A DNA stretch of 64,000 nucleotides from Anaerolineaceae bacterium (lineage in GTDB: Bacteria; Chloroflexota; Anaerolineae; Anaerolineales; Anaerolineaceae), in contig JAENZD010000001.1 in assembly GCA_016841445.1 (NCBI GenBank), positions 1,488,001 to 1,552,000 on the forward strand, in the 5' to 3' direction. A model generated the notes under the pieces. That model saw only the letters and a list, made by a program, of their open reading frames with translations, was not told the origin of the DNA and searched no databases. Positions 26,227 through 35,521 of this stretch are shown one piece after another (position 1 is the first letter of the stretch; each line of letters begins with the position of its first letter). The position numbers were made by a program, and so were the translations under genes.

Positions 26227-26334
26227 AGAATTATGATAATATTTAGAATATCTACCTCTCATAATAAGGAGATTCCGAAACGCGTTTAAATACATTGTTG
26301 AATTTTTTCTTATTTATTCTATTGGAGATTTGGC

Positions 26335-26832
26335 ATGGAAATTATTGAAATGACTTGTAAAAATTGTGGTGGAAAACTAACCATTACTAAAGATTCTGAC
26401 CAAGTGATTTGCCAACATTGTGGTTCTGAATATTTAATAAGCTTTTCTGAAAATGCAATATCAATAAAGAATTTATCAGAGGGGATAAAAGGTGTCCAAA
26501 AATCTACAGATAAGACTGCATCAGAATTAGCTCTTAAAAGAATAGATAATCAACTCAAGACAATTTCACAATGGATATTCAAAGCTAATGCCATATGTGG
26601 TCACTTTATAAATCCCAACATCGAAAATTATGAATTTTTATCTTTTTCTCCTATTCCATGGCTAAAACAAATCGACTATGTAATAGAATCAGAAAAATCC
26701 AAGATTTTCAAGAATAAAGACTATATTTCAAAATTAGAAGCTCTTAGAGCTGAATGCGTAAAAGTAATTGACACTTGGAAATTTCTAAATAAACAATATG
26801 AATACCACAGAAAAATCGTTTCCAAGTTATAA
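26335..26832 (+). CDS. zinc-ribbon protein of unknown function
   Basis: A 165-aa protein. The N-terminus is a four-Cys zinc ribbon (CKNCGGKLTITKDSDQ, then CQHCGSEYLI). The remaining part is helical and Lys-rich, without membrane segments. I cannot name the family. The AT-rich codon use and the flanking ~190-bp direct repeats mark it as a recently acquired, cassette-like gene. The ATG has a GGAG site about 6 nt upstream (TTGGAGATTTGGC). Confidence 0.65.
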   Translation: MEIIEMTCKNCGGKLTITKDSDQVICQHCGSEYLISFSENAISIKNLSEGIKGVQKSTDKTASELALKRIDNQLKTISQWIFKANAICGHFINPNIENYEFLSFSPIPWLKQIDYVIESEKSKIFKNKDYISKLEALRAECVKVIDTWKFLNKQYEYHRKIVSKL

Positions 26833-27761
26833 GGGACAATTTTTATATTCTATTGTATTGATTATAAATTTCTTATTGATAATCTCAATTAAATGATATT
26901 TCCTCCTAATAGCCTTATATGTATCTTGACTTTCTCGTAAGCTCTTGTGGTCCCCATCCCGCCAAAAACCTCTTAAAATGGACCCTGTTGTCTCCTGTGC
27001 GGCTCGTAGCTTTTTTTCAGTACTAAAATCCTAACCCGCTTATTAAATTTCAGTTTATAATTTTCCCGATAGATACCCCCTTGCCCAGATGATGAAACAT
27101 TAGAAGTCCACCTCCGACGGGTAGCCTTCAACTTTCATAAAATTTTATCTTTTCCCGTCATTTTTCCCCTCGCCCTGCAACCTTGGCTTAGCCGGCTTGC
27201 AGACCTCCCTAATTCATGCCTTCCCCAGCCCCACGCCCCTTAAGGAAATCGCTCCCCACCTACGCGTCCGTCTCCCTTTTTCTCCGCCTATTGCCCTTTT
27301 CCCCTACACCCGAACTCCTGTCTTAACATGCACACCGTAATATTGTCTGTCTTCCCTGCGGGGATTGAAAGGGCTGTTATACAAAAAAGACCTCTATTTA
27401 GAAGTCTCTCTGTGACTCAAAGGCATCACACATCCCGTGCGCCATCGCTTTCCGGCAATCAAAAATATCACCGAATGCAAGGGAAAAAATATTGCTCAAT
27501 CTTGTCAGGTATTGAAGACTTAGTTTGAAGATAAGATGCTGCCAGGCAGTGCCGGCGTAATCTTTCTCTTTCAAAAAATATTAGCATTCAAACCGCCGTA
27601 CCAAAGGGTGAATAGTAAATACCATCTTATGTGAAATCCTCTTCTTGATGGTAAAATCATTTACGTTAAATGACCTAATCCTTCAGAGAAGGTCATTCAC
27701 TGCTAATCCAATTCAGTTTATGATTTGGGCAAAAATTCCACAGTTATAAAAAGGACTTACA
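26833..27761. other. gene-poor stretch with repeat copy and a tRNA-derived fragment
   Basis: It holds the right copy of the ~190-bp repeat (about 26930-27120). A decayed unit of the tRNA-Glu-derived family follows at about 27305-27410 (GAACTCCTGTCTTAAC, CCCTGCGGGGATTGAAAGGG and AAAAAAGACCTC...GAAGTCTCTC). A frame at 27328-27528 runs across that unit and is not a gene. The region from 27540 to 27760 shows nothing clear. Confidence 0.5.
26930..27120 (+). repeat. right copy of the diverged ~190-bp direct repeat
   Basis: Partner of 26035-26226, with the shared blocks listed there. The terminal hairpin is only half preserved here (AAGTCCACCTCCGACGGG). Confidence 0.5.
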
Positions 27762-28466
27762 TTGAATCATCATCAAGGAAATTGGAACAATCTCTATAAG
27801 ATCGGCGGCGCAGCAACCGTAGCTTCCATATTACTCATACCCATTCAAATTGGTATCTTCATCATCTGGCCGCCACCCACTGCCATCATCGACTGGTTTT
27901 CATTATTACAGGAAAGCTGGCTGCTGGGACTGTTAAGTCTTGACCTTTTGTACATTCTAAACAATACATTCGTCTTAATCCTCTATTTGGGTTTGTATGC
28001 AGCCTTGAAACGCGCCAATGAGGCGTTGATGGCCATTGCCTTTTTGTTGGGCATCGTCGGAGCAACAATCTATTATTCTTCAAACACCGGGTTTGAAATG
28101 TTGGCCCTCAGCAATCAATATGCAGCGACAACATCAGAAGCAATGAAAGCGATGTTACTGACCTCAGGACAAACAATGATGACAATATATACCGGCACTG
28201 CTTTCAATGTGTATTACGTACTCAATGGCATTGCCCTCTTTATCATGGCAATTGTTATGCTGCAGAGTAAAGTATTTGGAAAGGGCGCTGCGTACTGGGG
28301 ATTGGCTGCTGCAATTTTAATGATAATTCCGTCCACAGCCGGCACGATCGGCATGATTTTCGCCCTAACCTCCCTCATACCCTGGATCGTATTTTGCATC
28401 CTGGTAGCCCGTAATCTATTTCGGTTAGCCAAGGGTAACGATTTTCATTATTTGTCCGTTGAGTAA
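27762..28466 (+). CDS. multi-pass membrane protein, DUF4386-like
   Basis: A 234-aa protein with about six hydrophobic helices. The pattern (IGGAATVASILLIPIQI; a long second helix; ALKRANEALMAIAFLLGIVGA; a final IIPSTAGTIGMIFALTSLIPW) resembles the DUF4386 family of predicted integral membrane proteins, often found near regulators and sensors. Its function is unknown. Translation probably begins at TTG 27762, which has AAAGGA 7 nt upstream; no ATG lies near. It stands alone between repeat-rich gaps. Confidence 0.65.
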   Translation: MNHHQGNWNNLYKIGGAATVASILLIPIQIGIFIIWPPPTAIIDWFSLLQESWLLGLLSLDLLYILNNTFVLILYLGLYAALKRANEALMAIAFLLGIVGATIYYSSNTGFEMLALSNQYAATTSEAMKAMLLTSGQTMMTIYTGTAFNVYYVLNGIALFIMAIVMLQSKVFGKGAAYWGLAAAILMIIPSTAGTIGMIFALTSLIPWIVFCILVARNLFRLAKGNDFHYLSVE

Positions 28467-29064
28467 AACTTCAACATAAAAAAGAATTCTCGTCACTGAG
28501 AAGTGCTTTGAGGGGTGGCGTTGAACTCGAACCAAGAGTAAACACCTAATGCGACTAGTACTTTTTTTTTGCGAATAAAATATTTTAGAATCTAAAGTGA
28601 GATCTCGTATTTCAACCAATTTTTGCCTGAGGTCAAACCGGATCAAATACAGTAACCGCTCGAGCTCGCTCTCGGGCGGTTGCTGTACCCCATGGAACTC
28701 TACCGCACTGCGTTCAAACGCCGGTCTTAACTTGCACGCCTGTAAGGGTGCCTGTCTCCCCCTTTGACGCATCGCGTACACATAAGTATGAAATGACAGA
28801 ATCAAGTAGAGTGCGCTGTTTCTGTTCAGCGCACCCTATTGATTAATTTTCATGCTGGTGCGCACAAAACAAGTGCGCACCCTACTATCTTTTTTTCTCT
28901 CATGAATTATTTAAGAGAAATACGATTTATAGGAAGCTTGTCCGGCGGTACTCACCTTTGGACAGGCTATCCTATGTTAGGTTTTGCAATTCATAATCAA
29001 AACCAAATGCTAATGGTTTTAACTGATGAAGAAGAAATTAAATAAAAGCCAATCCCACCAGGCT
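28467..29064. other. gene-free gap with tRNA-derived fragment and tandem hairpins
   Basis: At about 28690-28765 lies another decayed unit of the tRNA-derived family (GTACCCCATGGAACTC, CACTGCGTTCAAACGCCGGTC, CACGCCTGTAAGGGTGCC). Two strong hairpins follow at 28811-28834 and 28857-28881. No protein-coding frame is convincing. Confidence 0.5.
28811..28881 (+). repeat. two tandem related hairpins
   Basis: First: GTGCGCTG (28811-28818) with CAGCGCAC (28827-28834). Second: GGTGCGCAC (28857-28865) with GTGCGCACC (28873-28881), both perfect. The two share the GTGCGC core, which suggests duplication. A T-rich run (CTTTTTTTCTC) begins about 8 nt after the second, so it may terminate rightward transcription. 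Confidence 0.6.
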
Positions 29065-31095
29065 TTACTGACCAAGAATGGTAATAGGTATAAATATCTT
29101 GTAGGTTACAGCCTGGTTATCAAAGACGCCACCATCCCTTGTGGCCATATAAAGCTTGCTCGGATCCACTGGATCGAGCGCCAGGGCGGTTACATCGCTA
29201 TTGGTCAGACCAGTGTTAACCGCAGTCCAGGAACTGCCGTAGTTCGTAGATCTGTATACTCCGCCCTCTGTACCCACATACAGTGTACTTGGGGTAATCG
29301 GGTCGATCTCCAGGACATAAATATCTGAGCCGCCCAGCCCACTGTTAGAAGCCTCCCAGCTAACGCCACTATCCGTACTCTTGTAAACCCCGCCGCCTAT
29401 TGTACCTGCGTAAAGCGTGCTGGGGGTGGCCGGGTCGACCGCCAGGTTCCGAACATCCCTACTAGGCAAGCCAGTGCTGGACGTACTCCAGAGAGTCCCA
29501 TTGTTAATGCTCTTGAACACACCTCCATCGCTAGTTCCCGCATAGAGTGTGGTCGGAGTGACAGGATCGATCGCCAAAGCGAGCACATCCGTATTGGTCA
29601 GGCCATTGTTAACTGCATTCCAGGTTCCACCACTGTTCGTGTTTCTGAACACACCACCGCTTGTTCCCACGTACAGTATGGACGGGTTGCCAGGGTCAAT
29701 CGCCAGGGCGCGCACATACATGGAGGTTAAACCGTCATTGAATGCATCCCAGGTCTCAGCGCAGTTAACGCTTTTATAAACACCTCCTGGACTTAGCCCC
29801 ACATACAGTATGGCCGGGTTGTCCGGGTTAATCTCCAGGGCTCGAACATACTTGAGGGTCCGAATGCCAATATTGGCTGCACGCCAGGAATTGCCGCTGG
29901 TAACGCTTTTATACACACCGCCATCGTTAGTACCCGCATAGAGCGTTGTTGGGTCATACGGGTTTATCTGCAGGGACCGCACATAGGTGGTGTTGGTCAC
30001 AATATTGGTATTGGCTGCGCTCCAGGAAGTGCCGCCATTTACGCTCTTGTACACAGAATCATCCCACGATGTGCCTGCATACAGATTGGACGAGGTCTGT
30101 GGGTCGATCGCCAGAGCCAAAACCTGTGATTCTGCAAGGCCGGCATTTGCTGAACTCCAGGAAGTGCCGCCATTTGTGCTCTTATAAACACCGTTACCTT
30201 CATATTCGAACCTGCCTGTACCCACATAGAGCGTAGTTGTGCTGACTGGGTCGATTACAAGGGTGTTAACCCAGGTATTAGTAAGGCCAGCATTGAACGC
30301 ACTCCAATTTCCGCCACTATCCGTGCTCTTGAAAACGCCATCCCTTGTCCCTGCATAGAGTGTTGTCGGAGTGGCCGGGTCGATAGCCAGGGCATAAAGC
30401 GCGTTTGAGACCAGGCCGGTGTTGGCATAAGTCCAAGAAGTTCCACCGTTCACGCTTTTGACTACGCCACCGCTTGAAGTCCCTGCATACAAAGTGGTTG
30501 GGGTCAGCGGGTCGATCGCTAAAGCGCTTACATAGCTACTAGAAAAAGTCAGACCATTGTTGACTGAAAACCAGGAAGCACCCCCATCTATGCTTTTAAA
30601 CACGCCACCGCCTGACCCACCGCTATCCATGCCCGCATAAAGTGTGCTTGGGTTCATCGGGTTGATCGCCAAAGCACGAACATAATCACCATAGCTCACA
30701 GGAAGACCTGTGTTGACCGTACCCCAGGAATTACCGCCATCTAAGCTCTTGAATACACCATAATTGTAAGTACCTGCATATAAAATGTTCGTTGTGATAG
30801 GGTTAATCGCCAGGGACCAAATATAGGTTTGTGATGAACTGAGATTGACCGCACTCCAGGAAGTGCCGCTATCTGTGCTTTTAAACAAGCGTGCACCAGT
30901 TCCTTCTTGATTTGAACCCGCATACAATGTGCTGGATGCCAGTGGGTTAATCACCATAGTACTTAGAACTCCACTGTAAGGCCCGTGACTTGTCCAATCA
31001 TTCGTTCCAGCCGAAACCAGATCAGCCTGGCCTGGTGTCAAAAAGATCAAAAGGCCGATGAGCAAAATTTCCAGAAGAGCAGTAGTGCGTCGCAT
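29065..31095 (-). CDS. secreted BNR/sortilin-type beta-propeller repeat protein
   Basis: A 676-aa protein. Residues 1-30 are a signal peptide (LLEILLIGLLIFLTPGQA). The remainder is about fourteen repeats of 43-47 residues with the pattern LAIDP..P.TLYAGT..GGVFKS.DGG.SW...N.GL, the Asp-box/BNR repeat of sialidase- and sortilin-like propellers. Fourteen blades would make two stacked seven-bladed propellers. Such proteins bind glycans or cell-surface material outside the cell; catalytic sialidase residues are not apparent. The C-terminus ends KIFIPITILGQ, a short hydrophobic tail like those on many secreted Anaerolineae proteins. The ATG has AGGAG upstream. A paralogue lies at 39922-42063. Confidence 0.8.
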   Translation of the reverse strand: MRRTTALLEILLIGLLIFLTPGQADLVSAGTNDWTSHGPYSGVLSTMVINPLASSTLYAGSNQEGTGARLFKSTDSGTSWSAVNLSSSQTYIWSLAINPITTNILYAGTYNYGVFKSLDGGNSWGTVNTGLPVSYGDYVRALAINPMNPSTLYAGMDSGGSGGGVFKSIDGGASWFSVNNGLTFSSSYVSALAIDPLTPTTLYAGTSSGGVVKSVNGGTSWTYANTGLVSNALYALAIDPATPTTLYAGTRDGVFKSTDSGGNWSAFNAGLTNTWVNTLVIDPVSTTTLYVGTGRFEYEGNGVYKSTNGGTSWSSANAGLAESQVLALAIDPQTSSNLYAGTSWDDSVYKSVNGGTSWSAANTNIVTNTTYVRSLQINPYDPTTLYAGTNDGGVYKSVTSGNSWRAANIGIRTLKYVRALEINPDNPAILYVGLSPGGVYKSVNCAETWDAFNDGLTSMYVRALAIDPGNPSILYVGTSGGVFRNTNSGGTWNAVNNGLTNTDVLALAIDPVTPTTLYAGTSDGGVFKSINNGTLWSTSSTGLPSRDVRNLAVDPATPSTLYAGTIGGGVYKSTDSGVSWEASNSGLGGSDIYVLEIDPITPSTLYVGTEGGVYRSTNYGSSWTAVNTGLTNSDVTALALDPVDPSKLYMATRDGGVFDNQAVTYKIFIPITILGQ

Positions 31096-31374
31096 AGAGA
31101 ATCTCCTATTTTGGTTACTCGCAATTTTAATGGGTAGTCGTTCAATTCCTTTTATGCCAGAAAGTAGGGTATCTTTTTATCCGTTTTATATTAACCCGAA
31201 TTTGGATATTACCAGGATTCCACATGAATTTCATTTTATCATCAATTTCCCCCAAACCTAGTGAAAACTTTGACTAAACCCTTTTTTATTTTAGCATTGT
31301 ATTTGATATTTTTTCCCAATGATGTTCACATCCCAATTACCCAGAACCGAAAAAATCAAAACGTTTTTACCGTC

Positions 31375-31781
31375 TTTATTAACCTGTGCCCCCTGTGGGG
31401 TATCGTGTACCCTTAAGGGTATGAAAGGGCGATTGAACAAAAAAGACTTCTTCGGTAGAAATCTCTCTGTGCCCCCACGGAGAGCTCCGCACTTCGTTCG
31501 AACTCCGATCTTAGCACCTGTACGTCGATGGTATAGAAAGGGCTGTTAAACAAAAAAGACCTCTTTTAGAAGTCTCTCTGTGCCCCCACAAAGATTCATA
31601 TTCCGGCCTTAGCACCCGTCCCCCCTGTGGGGATAGAAAGGGCAAATAAAAGAAAAACAACCCAAATAAATTAGGTTGTTTCGTGATGCCCGACGGAGAT
31701 TTGTAGTCAGGCCTTAACACCTGTACCTCGATGGTATTGAAGGGCTTAAATAAAACAACTCTCAGATTGAGAGTCGTTCTG
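31375..31781 (-). repeat. tRNA-Glu-derived repeat array D (four decayed units)
   Basis: Reading the minus strand from the tRNA-Glu at 31855-31782: a terminator hairpin (ACTCTCA/TGAGAGT, 31757-31774); a decayed tRNA 3' half at 31744-31686; an AACAACC/GGTTGTT terminator at 31685-31643; a unit at 31642-31580; a GACCTC/GAAGTC terminator-like element; a unit at 31542-31469; and a partial unit at 31429-31375. Each unit keeps CCCTTTC, a TAAG block and the GGGGGCA end, but lacks the 5' acceptor and D arm. Confidence 0.7.
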
Positions 31782-31855
31782 TGCCCCCACGGAGATTCGA
31801 ACCCCGGTCTTAGCCTTGAAAGGGCTACGTCCTAGTTCCTTAGACAATGGGGGCA
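31782..31855 (-). tRNA. tRNA-Glu(TTC), second and slightly diverged copy
   Basis: 74 nt on the minus strand. The acceptor TGCCCCC pairs with GGGGGCA. The anticodon stem AGCC/GGCT closes the loop CTTTCAA with anticodon TTC. The T arm has one G-U pair (CGGGG with CTCCG). The D arm is weaker than in the copy at 39783-39856 (AAGGAACTA in place of GGGGACCA), so it may be on the way to becoming a pseudogene. Confidence 0.75.
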
Positions 31856-32287
31856 TAAGGATTGTAGCCTTTCAAAATTTAATTAGGGCTATTGCCTCTA
31901 ATTCAGTTGTTAACTCTCCCCTAATTTTCAGAGTTTACTACCTTTGTTATAGCCTTTATGGCAATTATTGTCTAATAAACATACATATCATTCTATAAGA
32001 TCAGAATACTTCTTGGACATTCCTAACTATCCACCACAACCTGCTATTTGAATATTGACGAGAATGACTTAAGGAGAGAATTTGGGAAGTTGAGCTTGTT
32101 CAACTAATAATGGATTAAGCAACAAGAATACAAATTTATGGTTTTATTAAATCAGTACCTCAGGTTGTCTTAGTTCAGCCTAATCAATTTTTGCTAGACA
32201 GACTATCATAAAGGTTGGTACAACTTATGGGGTCAGGTCATTCGATAACTCTTTTTTATTAAATTGAATAAGTCTTGATATTACATT

Positions 32288-32761
32288 TCAGGATACACCA
32301 TTTACCGCCAGCATAATGAACAACCCACCCTCCACATCATATTCAACCTGAAAGTAGCAGTCTCCTCCATCTATGACAACCACAAAAGTCTTTTGCCAAT
32401 CTAAGCTCATAGAGTCGCAAAAGAAATTGCCATAAATAATTTGCTTTCCATCACGCTCAAGTCCAACATATTGTCGCTGATACTCATCAAGCCGCTCCCA
32501 TACAGGTGGCTGTTGATAGAAATAACTGGATTTCTTACTTAGATATGCCACTAAGGTTTCCTCAAGCTTGAGGATATCATCTGGGGATGGTGTCCAAAAA
32601 CCATCTCTGTTAACCAACCAGGAAGCCATCCCCGTCTCTTCAGATTGTTTTTTAGTGACAATTACCCAATCCTGATTTTCCTCTGTTAGGTTGTTGCAGG
32701 AGCCCAAAGCGATTGAAAGAAATATGCCTAATACAATAATCATTTTTTTGGGTAAATTCAT
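32288..32761 (-). CDS. predicted lipoprotein, unknown function
   Basis: About 157 aa from the ATG at 32761. Signal peptide MNLPKKMIIVLGIFLSIALG runs directly into Cys, giving an IALGSC lipobox. The mature part has no family I recognise; it is acidic and contains VVVIDGGDCYFQVEYDV near the C-terminus. A longer frame to 32806 adds residues without signal features, and I reject it. It is the first of several unrelated-looking lipoproteins on this strand, all AT-rich, consistent with an accessory surface-protein cluster. Confidence 0.65.
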   Translation of the reverse strand: MNLPKKMIIVLGIFLSIALGSCNNLTEENQDWVIVTKKQSEETGMASWLVNRDGFWTPSPDDILKLEETLVAYLSKKSSYFYQQPPVWERLDEYQRQYVGLERDGKQIIYGNFFCDSMSLDWQKTFVVVIDGGDCYFQVEYDVEGGLFIMLAVNGVS

Positions 32762-32845
32762 ATAATTTTCTCTTTCAACTTGACCCATAATAACAACCTC
32801 ACGCATTATGAAATCTTACTGCTTGTGACATATGTATTGAACACA

Positions 32846-33439
32846 TCATGTCATCCACTCGTAGCTATTCTCAACTACCCAGCCCCCATCCTGCTTGACC
32901 ATCAAATAGTACCCCCCCTGGAGTGGCTGGTCGTAGCGATAATGTTCAATGTAAACCAACGCTTGACTAAAGTCCGCATTAAAGCCGACCCGAGAGAGAT
33001 AGATAAAACCTACAGCATTCGGATATTTTTCATTGAATAACTTCCATCCGCTGGCTTCGTCCAGGGGGCGCAATTCGTCAACTTTTTCCTGGGCAAGCAA
33101 CTTGTATTCCACCCCAAAATCCAGACTTGGTTCGAGCGGGTAGGGCTGCTGATTGCGCTCCTTAAAACTATTGATCAATTCCCCATCCAGAGGGGTATGC
33201 GACTGGAAAGAAGCCAAATCCTGCTCGAGGAGCGCTTGATTGTTGACCCGGGTGTGATCAATAAATAATACCTGACTGATATTACCGCTTGCGAATTTGC
33301 TCTCGAGCAGCGCATTGTAGACTACGTACTCTTCAATATCTGGGTCTATTTGAGGCAAAGCAGTTGAATTTTGCTGGCATGATGCGCACATACAAGCGCC
33401 TATGGTCAATATCAGGATAAAGCGAGTTGTCACATTCAT
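32846..33439 (-). CDS. predicted lipoprotein, unknown function
   Basis: About 197 aa from the ATG at 33439, which has AAGGAG 5 nt upstream. The signal peptide MNVTTRFILILTIGACMCASC offers a Cys at the lipobox (MCASC). The mature part shows no known domain. Its C-terminal GGYYLMVKQDGGWVVENSYEW resembles the end of many secreted proteins with a nuclear-transport-factor-2-like or LppX-like fold, but this is weak. The frame start at 33538 has no signal peptide and is rejected. Confidence 0.65.
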   Translation of the reverse strand: MNVTTRFILILTIGACMCASCQQNSTALPQIDPDIEEYVVYNALLESKFASGNISQVLFIDHTRVNNQALLEQDLASFQSHTPLDGELINSFKERNQQPYPLEPSLDFGVEYKLLAQEKVDELRPLDEASGWKLFNEKYPNAVGFIYLSRVGFNADFSQALVYIEHYRYDQPLQGGYYLMVKQDGGWVVENSYEWMT

Positions 33440-33559
33440 CGTTGCTCCTTTTCTTTTATCTTCTTGAGCATATCTTGATTTTTGATCTACTGGAAGAAGG
33501 TCAAGTTTGTGATCTGCTTCTAATAAGGCTATAGTCATTTATATTTTGATAATTAACCC

Positions 33560-34186
33560 TCACCAAATCGCATCAATATGGTCTGATCCGAGAATAAGGA
33601 GGACAATCCATTCTGACCCTCCTTCTCGAAGTTGCCCCATTAGGAGATATTTCTGGGGATCGGTGTTTAGTACTCGGAAGATAACTACACGAGGTTCTAT
33701 TGGCCGAATCGGGATTTGTCCCGCATCAAGATCGGAGTAGAGAACCTCTACGAAACCTTCGTCTCCGCGGTCCATAAAAATCTCGATCCAACCAGTCTCT
33801 TTGGGCTTTTTATCCAATCTCTTGTCATTGAACTGACAAAGGTCTGAGAGATAACCCTTTGTTGTTTTTAATGATGGATGGCTATCAATTTGGACGATCT
33901 GGATCGTATCGGCGAGGGAGGAATCGAGCGTCTCTTCAAGGCGTAGTTCCAAATTATAGACTCGCTCAACCCGCTCCATCCCCTCCCTGCCGTTGTCAAC
34001 AGAAGCGCACAGGAAGAGCAGCCCTGAATCAGTAACATATGCCTGCCAGAGTTTGTAGGGATCATTTGGAGAAGGGCGGTAGATCATTTCCTGTATTGCT
34101 ACAACCGGAAGACATCCTGAGAGAAAGAACAGCCAGAAGAGAAAAACTACAATGGCCAAGTATAGGTGGGTTTTTGAAATTTTCAT
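33560..34186 (-). CDS. predicted lipoprotein, unknown function
   Basis: About 208 aa from the ATG at 34186. Signal peptide LAIVVFLFWLFFLSGC with lipobox LSGC. The mature domain is mixed alpha/beta with no recognised family. AAAGGG precedes the start. It is in line with the neighbouring lipoprotein genes, separated by about 120 bp from the one downstream. Confidence 0.65.
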   Translation of the reverse strand: MKISKTHLYLAIVVFLFWLFFLSGCLPVVAIQEMIYRPSPNDPYKLWQAYVTDSGLLFLCASVDNGREGMERVERVYNLELRLEETLDSSLADTIQIVQIDSHPSLKTTKGYLSDLCQFNDKRLDKKPKETGWIEIFMDRGDEGFVEVLYSDLDAGQIPIRPIEPRVVIFRVLNTDPQKYLLMGQLREGGSEWIVLLILGSDHIDAIW

Positions 34187-34229
34187 ACTACCCTTTTTGG
34201 AATACGTAAGCAATCAGCCGACCGGAAGA

Positions 34230-34562
34230 TCAGCAATTGAAAACAAAAAGAAGCCCAAAGGCGATAACCAAGAAGCTCACTAACATCACCACTCCGTACA
34301 CAGCCACGATCGCCCAGCGCCCAGTTGTAGACGTTGTAACCTTCCATGCAAAAACTCTTACTACTATCACACTGGCGAGGAACACCACAGCTATTATTCC
34401 CCACAATATTGGCAGGGCCTGACTCACAGAGCTGCATTTAGTGGTGTCTATGAAGATCATGGTAGAAAGCCCAATGATGAGAATGGTTACCATCACCGTA
34501 ACTATGAAAGTGCCAATAACCAGCAAAATCCCTTTGGTGCCTGCATCTATTTTCTCAGACAT
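34230..34562 (-). CDS. small membrane protein, three helices
   Basis: A 110-aa protein with three hydrophobic segments (ILLVIGTFIVTVMVTILIIG, ILWGIIAVVFLASVIVV and AIVAVYGVVMLVSFLVIAFG). No family recognised. It lies 43 bp upstream of the lipoprotein at 33560-34186 on the same strand and may be co-transcribed with it. The ribosome site is weak. Confidence 0.55.
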   Translation of the reverse strand: MSEKIDAGTKGILLVIGTFIVTVMVTILIIGLSTMIFIDTTKCSSVSQALPILWGIIAVVFLASVIVVRVFAWKVTTSTTGRWAIVAVYGVVMLVSFLVIAFGLLFVFNC

Positions 34563-35041
34563 TTCAGTACCAGTCTTTCCACAAAAAGAAACTCTCCTTG
34601 TACTTCGTTAGATTAACCAAGAATTCAATACACCCAGTTTATTAGTAATTTACTGATAAATGTGTTCGATATTAATAGGCCTTTTGCTACGTGGTGTGAA
34701 GTAAACAATACGTTCGCTATCTTCATTTAATTCATTATAACCTTTTTATGAATCAATAAACCGGTGGTCTTTCAGAAGAAAGAAATAGGTTCCACTTAAC
34801 AGGTCGTTATCATAATTGTCGTTGCTATTGGATTCATTTCTTTGATTCTCAATAGCGAGGATAAGAAAATTCTCATATTATTGACATCCTGTTTAACTTC
34901 TCTAAAATGATCCACACTGCCCAATACCTATGATCTATCTGGGTTTAAATATCAACACTTCTCAACAGGATTCAACATTACTCTCGTATTGGTTATTGAT
35001 TAGCTTGCCATACTTGACTAAACCCGTTACACTTTCTGAAA
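34563..35041. other. AT-rich gap, nothing recognised
   Basis: No coding frame has both a ribosome site and a recognisable product. The plus-strand frame at 34930-35193 runs over the end of the minus-strand lipoprotein gene and is a shadow. Confidence 0.45.
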
Positions 35042-35521
35042 TTATTTTCTCCGAAAAACGTATCCACAAATTATTGGTTTTGATGCAGGGTCAGATTCTG
35101 AATAAAATGATCCAAACCAAATATCAATTAATTCCAAGTCCCCGTTTTCCCGCATTAGATAGAAGCCTTCTCCGTCATATCCTGGCGTATTAATTTTATC
35201 AAAAGTGATAGAACCTTCTAATTCATTCACCTTGAAAGAGCCTGTGTAATCTGTATAAAATTCAAACGGATGCCAGGTAATAGAAAAACCACCATCAGGT
35301 TTAAGTCGGAGTTCGCCAATCGCCTCCTCAGATTCAATTTCATCACCAGTTTCACAATCTATATGTCGTATCTCACGCCAACATCCAGACCAAGGCAAAT
35401 CTTCATCTCTTTGACACCATTTCTCCATAGATTTGCCTCCCCCTTGTTCATTAATGTCTGATGCACACCCCGAAATAATAAACAGAATCAATATTAACAG
35501 GTAGACACTTTTCAGTTTCAT
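35042..35521 (-). CDS. predicted lipoprotein, unknown function
   Basis: About 159 aa from the ATG at 35521. Signal peptide MKLKSVYLLILILFIISGC with lipobox ISGC. The mature part resembles a small beta-barrel of the lipocalin kind (GELRLKPDGGFSITW, then YTGSFKVNELEGSITF), but I cannot name it. The longer TTG start at 35539 is rejected because it would precede the signal peptide with polar residues. Confidence 0.65.
   Translation of the reverse strand: MKLKSVYLLILILFIISGCASDINEQGGGKSMEKWCQRDEDLPWSGCWREIRHIDCETGDEIESEEAIGELRLKPDGGFSITWHPFEFYTDYTGSFKVNELEGSITFDKINTPGYDGEGFYLMRENGDLELIDIWFGSFYSESDPASKPIICGYVFRRK

Larger units (their letters stand above)
25770..26334. other. AT-rich gap with left copy of a ~190-bp repeat
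   Basis: No gene is supported. From about 26035 to 26226 it holds the left copy of a diverged repeat whose partner is at 26930-27120. That copy ends in a perfect hairpin (26202-26226). The remaining sequence is AT-rich and featureless to me. Confidence 0.5.
31096..32287. other. gene-free gap with tRNA-Glu and its decayed array
   Basis: No protein gene is supported. 31375-31781 holds four decayed tRNA-Glu units with terminator hairpins, and 31782-31855 a tRNA-Glu gene. From 31860 to 32287 the sequence is AT-rich with nothing recognised. Confidence 0.6.

Noticed and set aside
26035-27120. Integron cassette with attC sites around the zinc-ribbon gene
   Set aside because: No paired RYYYAAC/GTTRRRY core sites in the right arrangement and no integron integrase in the window.
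27328-27528. 66-aa frame
   Set aside because: It runs across a decayed tRNA-derived unit; no ribosome site or known product.
31375-31855. Regular GC-rich blocks considered as a CRISPR array
   Set aside because: Block spacing and sequence are irregular, and each block aligns to the tRNA-Glu 3' half plus a terminator.
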